A DNA stretch of 64,000 nucleotides from Telmatospirillum siberiense (GCF_002845745.1 NZ_PIUM01000006.1:1-64000), one strand, 5' to 3'; shown: positions 1 to 8,438, counted from the first letter of the stretch. Numbers and translations: made by a program. The notes: a model not told the origin generated them from the sequence alone.

Positions 1-658
1 CGGAGTGTGCGTTGCTGGTCCGCGTTCCCCTCGGTCCCCGCCCTTGGCTCCACCGACTCCGCCACCAGTCTTCCGGCTTTGTTCGTCGGCTTCATCGCTA
101 CTATGTTGGGGTCTGACTTCTCGTGCTCGTTCATCGTCGGCTACGGCTCCTCACCTTCCCAACGCGGGCCGGCATGACTGTGGTCATCCGGTCAGACACG
201 AGACCTCTCAGGTTCCGGTCGCAATCCTTTTGTACGTGATGTGGCCTACGACCCCGACGGAGCGTCGATGCCTCGCCTGACGGCATCGCACATATTGCCT
301 TCGCCATGAGCGACCGGCTCGGCCTCCGCAATGTACGCATTTCGTGGCTCAATCCCACACCCCGCACAATCACTGTGTACGCTTCGCGGCCGCCGTCACC
401 GACGACCCCGCAACACTCGTTACCAGGCGGGCGCTACCCCTTACCTGGGCCGGACTTCCACCGGCCGGATCGCGCCAGCTTTCCTGACGCACCGCTCAAC
501 GCGCCAACGCGACGAAAATCACTTTTGGAAGAACGACTCGCGCGCGTTCACCGAATTGCTCCGTTATCACTGATCTGTCTCTTTGACCCGGAGGGCTGCC
601 TCCTGTACATCTGCAGCACTATGCGACGAGTGTCGCTCAACAATTTCGAGGTCATGCG
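1..658. other. no gene seen; non-coding or relic sequence
   Basis: No reading frame here looks like a protein: the possible translations are rich in Arg, Pro and Ser and have no credible start or domain. The sequence around 390-480 gives the conceptual peptide PGGRYPLPGPDFHR. From memory, similar peptides have been annotated as hypothetical proteins in many unrelated bacteria, which would fit a widespread non-coding or mobile-element relic; this is recollection, not a search result. Positions 489-553 belong to a dispersed repeat that recurs at 8544-8608. A promoter for the gene starting at 659 should lie near the right end, but no convincing -35/-10 pair was seen. Confidence 0.5.
489..553. 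repeat. 65-bp dispersed repeat, copy A
   Basis: This 65-base segment aligns without gaps to 8544-8608 with about 56 identical positions. The first 27 bases, starting GCACCGCTCAACGCG, are identical, and so is the last stretch around CGCGCGTTCACCG. The middle differs mostly by transitions. Neither copy is coding. It is one unit of a dispersed repeat family in this genome. Confidence 0.75.
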
Positions 659-1594
659 GTGCAACAGGGTGGGATCAGGCTTCTAGCCGTGCTCGTGGCG
701 ATCGTCCTGGCTTTCGCTCCGGCTTTGGCCGAAGCGAAGGCGGGAAGCGGCTCGAGCATGGGCAGCCGGGGATCGAAGACTTATACGCCGAATACGGCCA
801 AGCCGATCGAACGCAGCATCACCCCTCCGCCGGCGGCCGCGCCGGCCCCCGTTTATACGCCCGCGCCGCAGCCACAAGCGGCGCCCTTGGCCGCTCCGGC
901 GATGCGGCAGGGGTTCTTTGAGCGTCATCCCTTCCTCGGCGGGGTCATGGGCGGCTTCATCGGGGCCGGCATCGGTGCCTTGCTGTTCGGCGGCGGCCAT
1001 ATGTTCGGCGGCGGCATGGGGGGGATTCTCAGCCTTCTCCTGCAGGTCGCGCTGGCGGTGTTTCTGGTGCGCTGGGCGATTGGGTTCTTTCGTCGCCAAG
1101 CCCAACCGGGAACCGTGCCGATGAGTGATTTCCGGCCCAACGCCCCCGTGGCCGCCTCGGCCCCGGCGAGCGGACCGGCGGTAACGCCCGGGGTGGAGTT
1201 GTCTTCTTCCGACCTGTCGACGTTCGAAGGCCTTCTGAACGGCATCCAGACCGCCTGGAGCGTTGGCGATATTGCCGGTCTCCATCGGCTGGCGACGCCC
1301 GAACTGGCCGGCTATATGGAAGAGCAACTGCGCGAGAACACCCGGAAAGGCGTGCAAAATCGCGTCGAACAGGTTCGTCTGCTGAAGGGCGACGTCCTTG
1401 AAACCTGGCGGGAAGGAACCGTGGACTACGCCACGGTCAGCCTGAAATGGAGCGCCGTCGATTATACGGTGCGGATGGGGGGCACCGATCTGGTGTCAGG
1501 CGACGCCACCCATCCGTCCGAATCGGCGGAAGTCTGGACTCTGGTCAGGCATTTGAACGGCCCCTGGCAATTGAGCGCCATTCAGCAGGTTTAA
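659..1594 (+). CDS. Tim44-like domain membrane protein
   Basis: A 311-residue protein. A hydrophobic signal or anchor segment spans residues 6-24 and ends near ALAEA. A Pro/Ala-rich linker (about 50-82) follows, then a Gly-rich hydrophobic hairpin (about 93-143, FLGGVMGGFIGAGIGALLFG followed by a second membrane segment). Residues 183-311 form a Tim44-like domain with the typical pattern LSTFEGLLNGIQTAW and LATPELAGYMEEQL. Bacterial Tim44-domain proteins of this layout are inner-membrane proteins whose role is poorly defined; the domain may bind lipid or partner proteins. The start is GTG at 659, the first in-frame start before the signal segment. It converges on the small lipoprotein gene downstream with only 26 bases between them. 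Confidence 0.75.
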   Translation: MQQGGIRLLAVLVAIVLAFAPALAEAKAGSGSSMGSRGSKTYTPNTAKPIERSITPPPAAAPAPVYTPAPQPQAAPLAAPAMRQGFFERHPFLGGVMGGFIGAGIGALLFGGGHMFGGGMGGILSLLLQVALAVFLVRWAIGFFRRQAQPGTVPMSDFRPNAPVAASAPASGPAVTPGVELSSSDLSTFEGLLNGIQTAWSVGDIAGLHRLATPELAGYMEEQLRENTRKGVQNRVEQVRLLKGDVLETWREGTVDYATVSLKWSAVDYTVRMGGTDLVSGDATHPSESAEVWTLVRHLNGPWQLSAIQQV

Positions 1595-1620
1595 CGCGGG
1601 TCCCGACCGATGGAGGAGGG

Positions 1621-1860
1621 TCATCGCCAATGATGTCCTCCGCCGCCATGCCACCAGCCTCCGCCGATGACGACGGACGGAGAATAGACGTAACCGGGGT
1701 AATAATAGCCTGGGGAGTAGGTGTATCCCGGCCCGTAATAGCCATAGGCGGGGGTCGAATAGTAATAGGGCGCGGGTTCGTAAACCGCACAGGCCGATAG
1801 TCCGAAAGCGACGCAGCACAACAGCAGGATCGTTTTGATCTGGGCGCTGACGACACGCAT
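1621..1860 (-). CDS. small Tyr/Gly-rich lipoprotein
   Basis: A 79-residue secreted lipoprotein. Residues 1-24 form a signal peptide with the lipobox LSAC, so lipid attachment at Cys24 is expected. The mature part is low-complexity: Tyr/Pro/Gly repeats (YYYSTPAYGYYGPGYTYSPG) ending in a Gly/His/Trp stretch (GGGWWHGGGGHHWR). No domain is recognised. A strong Shine-Dalgarno (CGGAGGACACC) precedes the ATG at 1860, and a hairpin (1882-1889 with 1901-1908) lies in its leader. Small Tyr/Gly-rich envelope lipoproteins are common in proteobacteria with no assigned function. The His-rich tail could bind metal; that is speculation. Confidence 0.75.
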   Translation of the reverse strand: MRVVSAQIKTILLLCCVAFGLSACAVYEPAPYYYSTPAYGYYGPGYTYSPGYYYPGYVYSPSVVIGGGWWHGGGGHHWR

Positions 1861-1978
1861 GGTGTCCTCCGAATGAATGGTCCGTTTCCGGCTTTTTTTA
1901 GGAAACGGCCCGTTCGAAATTCCGTATGGTTATTAATAGAACATGCAATCTTGGCGAGATGATGGCCGGCCTGATCCA

Positions 1979-2005
1979 GAGTAATCGGGTGAAGCCGGAT
2001 TACTC
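1979..2005 (-). terminator. hairpin after the EAL gene
   Basis: GAGTAATC (1979-1986) pairs with GATTACTC (1998-2005), with an additional inner GG/CC pair. It sits 15 bases beyond the stop codon of the minus-strand EAL gene. There is no clear T-run, so it could instead be an mRNA 3'-end stabiliser. Its stem resembles the hairpin at 8439-8466 (GTAATCGGG core). Confidence 0.5.
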
Positions 2006-2019
2006 GGCGGCCTGGCTCA

Positions 2020-3234
2020 TCAGCCGTTCGACAAGAGTGGCGTCATAGCCTTCCACGCCGCAATCGCCTGATCCATCGGCATCGGTTTGGCGAACAGAAA
2101 TCCCTGGCCGACGTTGCATCCCAACTGCTCCAGGATCGTCGCGGTTTCGGTGTCTTCGACGCCTTCGATAACGATTTCCATGCCGAGTTCGCGAGACAGC
2201 GAGATGAGGCTGCGCATCACGCTGCGCGGGCGTCCCTCCGCCAATACGCCGGTAACCAGGGTCCGATCGATCTTGAGGACGTGGATGGGCATGCGGTGCA
2301 GGACGCTGAGAGAGGAATAGCCGGTTCCGAAATCGTCGAGGGCCAGTTTGATCCCGATCGCTTCGAGATCGCTCATGATCCTGAGGGCGCGGTTCGGATC
2401 GTCGAGCATCAGGGTCTCGGTGAGTTCGACCCGCATGCGGTGGGCGTCCAGCCCGGTTTTTTCCAAAAGATCGCGGATATTGGGAAGCAGGCGGTCGTCC
2501 TTGAAGTGCCAGGCCGAGAAATTGATGTTGATATAGGGCGGAGCCGTCCCGCCGATGGACCCGATCGCTCGCATGACGCGCTCCGCGATGTGCAGGTCGA
2601 TACGACGGATCAGGCCAGTCCGTTCGGCCAGCGGAAGAAAATCGCACGGAGAGCGCAGGCCGGAGACGGGGGATTGCCAGCGCGCCAATGCTTCGAAGCC
2701 GCGCCAGCGTCCCGTGGTCAGATCGACGATCGGCTGCAGATAGGGAACGATTTCCCCGCGATCCAGGGCGCAGGCCAGATCGCGATGACGTGCCAGCATG
2801 CTGTAGCCCGGTCCCATCGCCGAGCTTTCCTGGCGCGGCAACAGGCTGCCGTCCATCCATGCCCGCTGGGCTTCGCGAAAACGGGCGACCAGTTTGACCA
2901 GCAATTCGGCATGAAAGGGTTCACTACGGCCAAGGAGTGCCTGGAACTGATCGACGGTGATGCGAAGCAGTTTGCAATCTTCCGCGGCGACAGCCGTGGC
3001 GGTTCGAGGGGATCCGTCGATGACCCCCATTTCGCCAAAGATTTCCCCCGGGCCGATCAGCGACAGGGACTGACGCCACCCCGTGCGTTCGGTGTAGATT
3101 TCGACCCAGCCTTCTTCCACGAGATAAGCGCAATCCGCCGGGTCATCTTCTCTGAAAAGAAGATCTCCGGCGGGAACGCTGAAATTCAGCATGAGACGCT
3201 TCTCGTCTTCACGGTTGATGAAGAAAAGTCGCAC
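2020..3234 (-). CDS. cNMP-binding domain + EAL phosphodiesterase
   Basis: A 404-residue cytoplasmic protein that should hydrolyse cyclic di-GMP. Residues 16-125 form a Crp-type cyclic-nucleotide-binding domain (PAGDLLFREDDPADCAYLV, GEIFGEMGVIDGSPRTATA). It has no DNA-binding HTH. Residues 155-400 form an EAL domain with the catalytic set intact: EAL at 181-183, N238, E270, DDFGTG from D300, K321, E357 and Q377. The loop ASAW-like NFSAWHF replaces the usual NVSA. It has no GGDEF domain, so it is probably a dedicated phosphodiesterase gated by a nucleotide or similar ligand. The start is uncertain: GTG at 3234 has a weak ribosome site, and ATG at 3192 would remove 14 residues without harming the domain. 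Confidence 0.88.
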   Translation of the reverse strand: MRLFFINREDEKRLMLNFSVPAGDLLFREDDPADCAYLVEEGWVEIYTERTGWRQSLSLIGPGEIFGEMGVIDGSPRTATAVAAEDCKLLRITVDQFQALLGRSEPFHAELLVKLVARFREAQRAWMDGSLLPRQESSAMGPGYSMLARHRDLACALDRGEIVPYLQPIVDLTTGRWRGFEALARWQSPVSGLRSPCDFLPLAERTGLIRRIDLHIAERVMRAIGSIGGTAPPYININFSAWHFKDDRLLPNIRDLLEKTGLDAHRMRVELTETLMLDDPNRALRIMSDLEAIGIKLALDDFGTGYSSLSVLHRMPIHVLKIDRTLVTGVLAEGRPRSVMRSLISLSRELGMEIVIEGVEDTETATILEQLGCNVGQGFLFAKPMPMDQAIAAWKAMTPLLSNG

Positions 3235-3329
3235 ATTCAGAAGATCCGGGAAATCAATATTTTTCCACTATTGCCAGGAGAGACTTGTTCGCCTTCCGGC
3301 TCTCCCTCTCCCCATTCCCCCCTGGGCAG

Positions 3330-3746
3330 TCAGGATGGTTTGGTGCTGCGCCGTTCGGTCAAACGGAACAGGGGGACATCGAAATCGTCTTGGGAAACCT
3401 GCGATTCGGTGAGATCCGCCATCATGGTATCGGCCGAGAGGATTTCATCTTCGAAATCCCTGCCCAAGGCGAGCCCGATCTTCAATCCTTCGATGACGTC
3501 GAGCATCTGCCCGTAGTCTTCGTCCATGACGTCGCGTACGAGATGGTCCTGCTTGGGCCGCTCCGATTGCGCAACGCCGGTTTCGGGCTGGTGGCACAAC
3601 TCGCGGACCGTGTCGAGCGGTAGCGGCTGTTCGTTACAGTCCAACAGCAGAAGAAAGGCGGAGGTGACGGATTTGTGGAACAGTTTCTGTTCCTCATCCT
3701 TCTTCCGGATGTTCATCGGCCAATCATTGTCGTCCCAACTGTCCAT
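3330..3746 (-). CDS. hypothetical protein
   Basis: A 138-residue acidic soluble protein of unknown function, starting MDSWDDNDWPMNIRKKDEE. No signal peptide, membrane segment or known domain is recognised. The centre (FLLLLDCNEQPLPLDTVRELC) is probably helical. The frame stays open upstream to 3815, but ATG at 3746 is preferred because TGGAGAG lies just upstream and the extra N-terminal residues look non-coding. It lies 95 bases upstream of the EAL gene on the same strand and could be co-transcribed with it. Confidence 0.55.
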   Translation of the reverse strand: MDSWDDNDWPMNIRKKDEEQKLFHKSVTSAFLLLLDCNEQPLPLDTVRELCHQPETGVAQSERPKQDHLVRDVMDEDYGQMLDVIEGLKIGLALGRDFEDEILSADTMMADLTESQVSQDDFDVPLFRLTERRSTKPS

Positions 3747-4410
3747 CACACTCTCCAGGCGAGCACCCCAAAGCATGGGCGCGGGCCAGATCAAAATGGC
3801 CATATGTCTAAGCAAGGCGAGCCATGCTGTAACGATTGCGGGTATATTAGCGAAAGGGGCTGAATTTTCAAGTCAAATCCAGTAAAAAAAGAAATAAAGC
3901 TATGGTTACAACTATAACGAATTTTGTATATTATATGTTAATGCTGTTTACGTAATCTGCGTCATTCGGGTCGGTGTTTTTCAATTCGCGGTAACATGGT
4001 GTATCCGGGTATGCGGAGCTGTCCTGCCCGCCGAAGCGCTTTATCCGGATCGATCACCAGTCCTCCTGATCTTCGAGTTGTCGGATCAAGCCCTGCCGGG
4101 TTCTGTTTGATAGGGAACGGAACCGTCCTCTTTACCCGCGGTCACCTGACAATGGAGCGGCTCTGGCTGAAAAGAGAGACATGGAAGTGCGGTACCCACC
4201 GATGAAACATCATACGCATCAGGCGGTACCTGCCTAGACCTATAGCAGTAGTTGTATTTCCCTACCTATGCGATTCAGGATGGGCTGCCATGTCAGCATT
4301 CTGTTCGCACTGCAGCATGGCACCGTTTATGTTGCACTGCGATATAAAACATCCGCTTATGTTGCGGTGGGGCCGATCTTCGCGGATCGGCCGTCTATGG
4401 GAATGAGAAA
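3747..4410. other. 664-bp gap, partly AT-rich
   Basis: No supported gene. 3870-3990 is clearly AT-rich compared with its surroundings and probably carries promoters, including one for the minus-strand gene starting at 3746. A 19-codon plus-strand frame at 3804-3863 (MSKQGEPCCNDCGYISERG) has a pair of Cys motifs but no clear ribosome site and is not called. 3996-4400 shows no domain or strong hairpin. Confidence 0.4.
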
Positions 4411-4590
4411 ATGCCGAAGGACAGTTCTTCGCTGGTGGACGACGTGGTCAGGCATAGCCCGGTTGGGGGCCTGAGTGATTCTCTTTATTCCGAGTTGAAG
4501 GCTTCCTGTCAGCCGGAGCAGTGGGTTCGCTCGCCCGTGGGCGGATTGAGCCTGCCGGAATTCCTGCGCATCCTGGGTCAGGCCGAATAA
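4411..4590 (+). CDS. possible small protein with internal repeat
   Basis: An open frame of 59 codons from ATG to TAA: it starts MPKDSSSLVDDVV and ends FLRILGQAE. Two segments repeat inside it: HSPVGGLSDSLYSEL and RSPVGGLSLPEFLRIL. Codon use is plausible and the length is close to twice the repeat unit. The upstream GGGAATGAGAAA is only a weak ribosome site. No family is recognised. It may be a genuine small protein, an antitoxin-like peptide or the remnant of a longer gene. Confidence 0.35.
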   Translation: MPKDSSSLVDDVVRHSPVGGLSDSLYSELKASCQPEQWVRSPVGGLSLPEFLRILGQAE

Positions 4591-4706
4591 TACCGGCGAG
4601 TCCCTGACGAGGTTCGTCGGGATGAGTTCCTTAGGCCTTGGCGCCGATATCCATTGGCGGGGCTTAAGCATCGCATCGCTCAGGGCATTGAAAGATTCAA
4701 TGCCCA

Positions 4707-5084
4707 AGGGCCTGTCGTCAGTTACCGCTCTTCCGGTATTTTGGTTTCGCGATTCAATCATAAAGACGTCATGCCCGGCCTTGTGCCACGGCTGTCCGGC
4801 ACGGATTTTGCCCTCAATATTCAGGAAGATTCATACGAGGCCGCTCAATTATAAGTCGTCATGCCCGGACTTGATCCGGGCATCCACCTGGCTGCCTCCA
4901 ATGACGTCGGCAGACCAATGCAATCATGGATTGCCGGATCAAGTCCGGCAATGGCGGTTTTTGGTTGCTGCCATCACTCAAATGCGAGCGACGCACAAAC
5001 TGTGCCGGACAGCCGTGTGTCGAGCACGGCCATGACGGTTTTGGGGGCACCAGCACGATATCCCGGTAACTGACGACAGGCCCT
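4707..5084. repeat. composite inverted-repeat element (MITE-like)
   Basis: A 21-base perfect inverted repeat bounds this block: 4707-4727 (AGGGCCTGTCGTCAGTTACC plus G) and 5064-5084. Inward similarity continues: ACGGCTGTCCGGCAC near 4787 has its complement near 5002-5016. Nested inside are two copies of the alphaproteobacterial palindromic motif, one as ATGCCCGG-ACTTGAT-CCGGGCAT (4861-4883) and one as TTGCCGGA-TCAAG-TCCGGCAA (about 4931-4951). No transposase is present. The right end coincides with the stop codon of the MIF-like gene. The size and symmetry suggest a non-autonomous miniature element or a stack of dispersed repeats. Confidence 0.65.
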
Positions 5085-5427
5085 AGAAAGTGGCGCCGTT
5101 CCATCCCCACAACTCGCCGGGAACGGCGGTGAACTGGATATAGACGCGTGACGGCGCGATCTCGAGGCGCTTTTCGAGAAAGTCGCAAAGCGCTTTGGAG
5201 AAGTCTCCGGTTCGCGCCGTCGGCAGACCGATGCTTTGCACTTCGACATTGGCCAGGGGCTCGTCGGTTCCTCCCAGAACCATGGTCTGCCCCATCTGCA
5301 GATGCACCATCACATAGCGTTCCGGCTTGCCCAGAAGGCGGGCGGCAAACGTCGAAAGGTCCTTGGCGAAGGGCGTTTCCGCCGTGGTCTCCAGTTGTCT
5401 GTTCGATGCGACGCGAATCAGCGGCAT
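5083..5427 (-). CDS. MIF-like tautomerase
   Basis: A 114-residue protein of the macrophage migration inhibitory factor family. Members are small trimeric tautomerases that use the N-terminal proline as catalytic base. Visible features: MPLIRV start (Pro1 after Met removal), LGKPERYVMVHL (Lys of the conserved GKP), the motif RVYIQF (Tyr95 equivalent) and the C-terminal GWNGATF. The CxxC redox motif of mammalian MIF is absent (EPLANV in place of EPCALC), so oxidoreductase activity is unlikely. The start is fixed by the need for Pro at position 2. It ends in TAG exactly at the edge of the inverted-repeat element. It follows the aldo/keto reductase gene by 11 bases, so the two are probably one operon. 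Confidence 0.82.
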   Translation of the reverse strand: MPLIRVASNRQLETTAETPFAKDLSTFAARLLGKPERYVMVHLQMGQTMVLGGTDEPLANVEVQSIGLPTARTGDFSKALCDFLEKRLEIAPSRVYIQFTAVPGELWGWNGATF

Positions 5428-5438
5428 GACGGCAGCCT

Positions 5439-6269
5439 TCACAACATGGCCAAGGGAACTTTGTGGCTCGGGGGAGGGAAGGCTTCGTCCAAAGCCTTGA
5501 GATCGTCGTCGGCCAAGACGATCTCGGCGGCGGCGTGGTTCTGCCGTACATGGTCGAGACGCGCCGCCTTGGGAATGACAATGGCGTCGGTGCGATGCAG
5601 AACCCAGGCCAGGGCGATCTGCAAAGGTGTCGCTTCATGGCGCTGGGCGATGGCCTTGAGCGCATTTTTCGCCGGCAGCCGCCCCTGCTCGATCGGACTG
5701 TAGGCCATCAAAGGCATCCTGCGGGCCTGCATCCAGGGCAGAAGATCGTATTCCGGCCCTCGTCGCGTCAAATTATAGAGAATTTGGTTGGTCGCGCAGG
5801 TCTGCCCGCCGAGACTTTCCAGTTCCCGCATGTCTTCGGTATCGAGATTGCTGACGCCCCAATGCCGAATCTTGCCTTTCCGCTGCAGGGCCTGCATGGC
5901 TTCCGCAGTCTCGCCCAGGGGCACGTTGCCGCGCCAGTGCAAGAGATAAAGATCGAGCCGGTCGGTATTAAGCCGGCGCAGGCTTTGTTCGCAAGCCTGG
6001 GCGAGCCGGGCCCGTCCGGCATTTTGGGGATAGGCCTTGCTGACCAGGAACACTTGGTCGCGCAATCCGGCGAGGGCCTCGGCGAGAAAGCTTTCCGTGC
6101 CCCCTTCACCGTACATTTCCGCGGTGTCGATCAGCGTCATGCCAAGCGCCACGCCTTCGCGAATGGCGGCGAGCTCCTCGGCGCGGCGGTTGCGGTTCTC
6201 TCCCAATCCCCAGCTGCCTTGGCCGAGAGCCGCAACTTGTTCGCCGTCGGGCAGGGACACGCTATGCAT
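5439..6269 (-). CDS. aldo/keto reductase
   Basis: A 276-residue NAD(P)H-dependent aldo/keto reductase with a TIM-barrel fold, reducing aldehydes or ketones; the substrate is unknown. The catalytic tetrad is visible: D48 and Y53 in LIDTAEMYGEG, K78 in VSKAYPQ, H111 in LYLLHWRG. NADPH-site features lie near the C-terminus (IVIPKAARLDHVRQN). The length is normal for the family. It is the first gene of a two-gene minus-strand operon with the MIF-like tautomerase, which suggests both may act on reactive carbonyl or keto-enol compounds; that link is inference. Confidence 0.9.
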   Translation of the reverse strand: MHSVSLPDGEQVAALGQGSWGLGENRNRRAEELAAIREGVALGMTLIDTAEMYGEGGTESFLAEALAGLRDQVFLVSKAYPQNAGRARLAQACEQSLRRLNTDRLDLYLLHWRGNVPLGETAEAMQALQRKGKIRHWGVSNLDTEDMRELESLGGQTCATNQILYNLTRRGPEYDLLPWMQARRMPLMAYSPIEQGRLPAKNALKAIAQRHEATPLQIALAWVLHRTDAIVIPKAARLDHVRQNHAAAEIVLADDDLKALDEAFPPPSHKVPLAML

Positions 6270-6516
6270 GGGAGCTCCTGTTCATGGTTGGTCGATCCAG
6301 TCGATACGTGTCGGACGGAAACAGTGCGGCGACTGGTCCATAAAACGATTTTACGATTAAGATCGCGGACTCTTTTCAAAACGGCATTTCATCCACCCTT
6401 GCCGGGACAGACAACCCTTTTTATTGGCGGGAGCCGGAATTCCACCCCATATTAACCATCACACCGCGCCATTCGGATCGCGGCGCCCTTTTCCTCCGCT
6501 ACAGGTACCCATTCCC

Positions 6517-7962
6517 GTGACCGCCATCGCCCATCTTCATCCCGCTCTAGTCTGGAAGCATTTCGCCACTTTGTGCGAGATTCCCCGTCCGTCGAAGCAG
6601 GAGACGGCATTACGCCGCCATATGGCCGATTGGGCGGAAGCCCGCGGCCTGGCTGCCACCATCGATTCCGCCGGCAATCTGCTGATCCGCAAGGCGGCCT
6701 CCAGGGGGCGAGGGGATCGCCTCGGAGTCGTTTTGCAGGCCCACCTCGATATGGTTTGCCAAGCCAACAGCGGCACCGTTCACGATTTCACCCGGGATCC
6801 AATCCGTCCGGTCGAACGCGACGGTTGGCTGACGGCCCCGGACACCACCCTGGGAGCGGACAACGGCATCGGCGTCGCTCTGGCTTTGGCCGCTTTGGAA
6901 GACGAGACGCTGGAGCATCCACCCTTGGAGGTTCTGTTGACCGTCGACGAGGAGGCCGGGATGGGAGGCGCGCGTGGCTTGCCTCCGGGCTTGCTGACCG
7001 GGCGGAAGATGCTCAATCTCGATACCGAGGAATGGGGGGAATTCTATCTGGGCTGCGCGGGGGGCTGCGACGTCGCCGTCATCCGTCATTGCCGTACCGA
7101 GGCCGTGCCCGAGGGCTATGATGGATATCGTCTGCGCGTTCACGGATTGCGGGGCGGTCATTCCGGCGTCGATATTCATTTGGGCCGGGGTAATGCCAAC
7201 AAGTTGCTGATCAGAGTCCTGCGGCGGCTCGAAAAAAACACGAATCTGCGATTGGCCGCCATGTCTGGCGGAACCGCCCGCAACGCCTTGCCGCGCGAGG
7301 CCTGGGCCGACATCGCGCTGCCGGGTCGGGACGCGGCCGGACTCGCGTCCCTGCTGGCCGATCTGCAGGCGCTGTTTCGCGCCGAGCTGGCCGGTGTCGA
7401 CGAAGCCGTCGCCGTCGAGGCGGTGCCGGCCACGGTATCTGCCGCGATCAGCCTGGGCGATCAGTCCGCTCTGCTCGCCGCGCTGCATGCCGCGCCGCAT
7501 GGCGTGCGCCGGATGAGTGCGGATTTCCAAAATGTGGTTGAGACGTCGGACAATCTTGGGCTTCTTTCCCTGAGCGACGGGGATTTTTCGGCCAGTCTGA
7601 TGGTCCGCTCGTTACGCTCGTCGGGAACGGAGATGCTCGCCGACGAAATCGTCAGCCTTTTCACCCTGGCCGGTTGCCGGATCACCGTCAGCGGTGAATA
7701 TCCGGGATGGACCCCCAATCCCCATTCCGCCTTGCTGGCGCTTTGCCAGGACGTTTATGCGCGGGAGTTTGGGGCGGATGCGAACGTCCAGGTGATCCAC
7801 GCCGGACTGGAGTGCGGCATCATCGGCGCCAAATATCCTGAAATCGATACGGTGTCCTTCGGGCCGACCATTCGTGGCGCGCATGCCCCAGGGGAAAGGG
7901 TGGAGATCGCCTCGGTCGACCGGTCCTGGCGTCTTTTGAAAGCCATTCTGGCGGAAATATGA
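6517..7962 (+). CDS. pepD: cytosol non-specific dipeptidase (aminoacyl-histidine dipeptidase)
   Basis: A 481-residue M20C metallopeptidase that hydrolyses dipeptides including Xaa-His in the cytoplasm, using two zinc ions. Motifs: QAHLDM (H76, D78), TLGADNGIGV (D115), DEEAGMGGA (E145, E146), NLDTEEWGE and the C-terminal IRGAHAPGE histidine. It matches the E. coli PepD pattern closely (CEIPRPS, NLLIRK, TVHDFTRDPI). The frame is open back to 6424, but the upstream residues are Pro/His-rich and unlike the family. GTG at 6517 gives the normal length and is preceded by ACAGG, so it is preferred. Divergent from the aldo/keto reductase; 247 bases between them hold both promoters. Confidence 0.92.
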   Translation: MTAIAHLHPALVWKHFATLCEIPRPSKQETALRRHMADWAEARGLAATIDSAGNLLIRKAASRGRGDRLGVVLQAHLDMVCQANSGTVHDFTRDPIRPVERDGWLTAPDTTLGADNGIGVALALAALEDETLEHPPLEVLLTVDEEAGMGGARGLPPGLLTGRKMLNLDTEEWGEFYLGCAGGCDVAVIRHCRTEAVPEGYDGYRLRVHGLRGGHSGVDIHLGRGNANKLLIRVLRRLEKNTNLRLAAMSGGTARNALPREAWADIALPGRDAAGLASLLADLQALFRAELAGVDEAVAVEAVPATVSAAISLGDQSALLAALHAAPHGVRRMSADFQNVVETSDNLGLLSLSDGDFSASLMVRSLRSSGTEMLADEIVSLFTLAGCRITVSGEYPGWTPNPHSALLALCQDVYAREFGADANVQVIHAGLECGIIGAKYPEIDTVSFGPTIRGAHAPGERVEIASVDRSWRLLKAILAEI

Positions 7963-7974
7963 CCCGCCGCGTCG

Positions 7975-8190
7975 TTACGCGCCCTTCTTGCGCGGTCGTT
8001 TGCGCATGCTCGCCCGTTCGCCCTCTTTCCTGTCGATGAACAGGCGTCCGGCCTGCATGGCGGCCCCCCGGCTGATATAGGTTCCGCAATCGAAGCGCTG
8101 CCCGTCGAAGGTGACGGCCAGGGCAAATTTCTGGGGACCCAGCTCCTCGATTTCGAGGGCTGCCCCGGATGGCTCCGGCCGTGCGATCAA
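7975..8190 (-). CDS. small hypothetical protein
   Basis: A 71-residue basic protein of unknown function. The C-terminus is strongly basic (RASMRKRPRKKGA), suggesting nucleic-acid contact, but no domain is recognised. The start is TTG at 8190, which overlaps the TGA of the preceding small gene (TTGA), implying translational coupling. It converges on pepD with a 12-base gap. Confidence 0.55.
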   Translation of the reverse strand: MIARPEPSGAALEIEELGPQKFALAVTFDGQRFDCGTYISRGAAMQAGRLFIDRKEGERASMRKRPRKKGA

Positions 8191-8357
8191 TGGGCGCTGC
8201 TCTTCAAGCGTTCGCTGACGGCGACGGCCGTTTCCTTGGTCGACTGCACGATCTCCGTCAAGCCGCGACGTTCCGCTTCCCTTTGCAGCAGAGCCAGCTT
8301 GCCGAGAAAGGACAGCCAGCCGTCCGCCGAGGTTTTGATATCGTCTTGCTCTGTCAT
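8187..8357 (-). CDS. very small hypothetical protein (56 aa)
   Basis: An ATG-started frame encoding 56 residues: it begins MTEQDDIKTSADGWLSFLGK and ends SERLKSSAH. The composition is that of a soluble, probably all-helical protein, with heptad-like spacing around LALLQREAERRGLTEIV. No family is recognised. Its stop overlaps the TTG start of the next gene, so the pair forms a small coupled operon. The ribosome site is weak (CTCATAG then a T-run). The coupling and coherent composition are the main support. Confidence 0.5.
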   Translation of the reverse strand: MTEQDDIKTSADGWLSFLGKLALLQREAERRGLTEIVQSTKETAVAVSERLKSSAH

Positions 8358-8438
8358 AAAAAAACTATGAGGGCCGGGGAATGGGGGAGCAATGGCTAAA
8401 TGGGGACAAGCGAAAAATAGACGAGGGATCGTGGCGGC

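Noticed and set aside
1-480. Possible group II intron or insertion-sequence end
   Set aside because: No reverse transcriptase, transposase, domain V stem or terminal repeats could be identified; left as unexplained non-coding sequence.
3804-3863. 19-residue Cys-containing peptide frame
   Set aside because: No clear ribosome site and overlaps an upstream out-of-context frame; too short to support.
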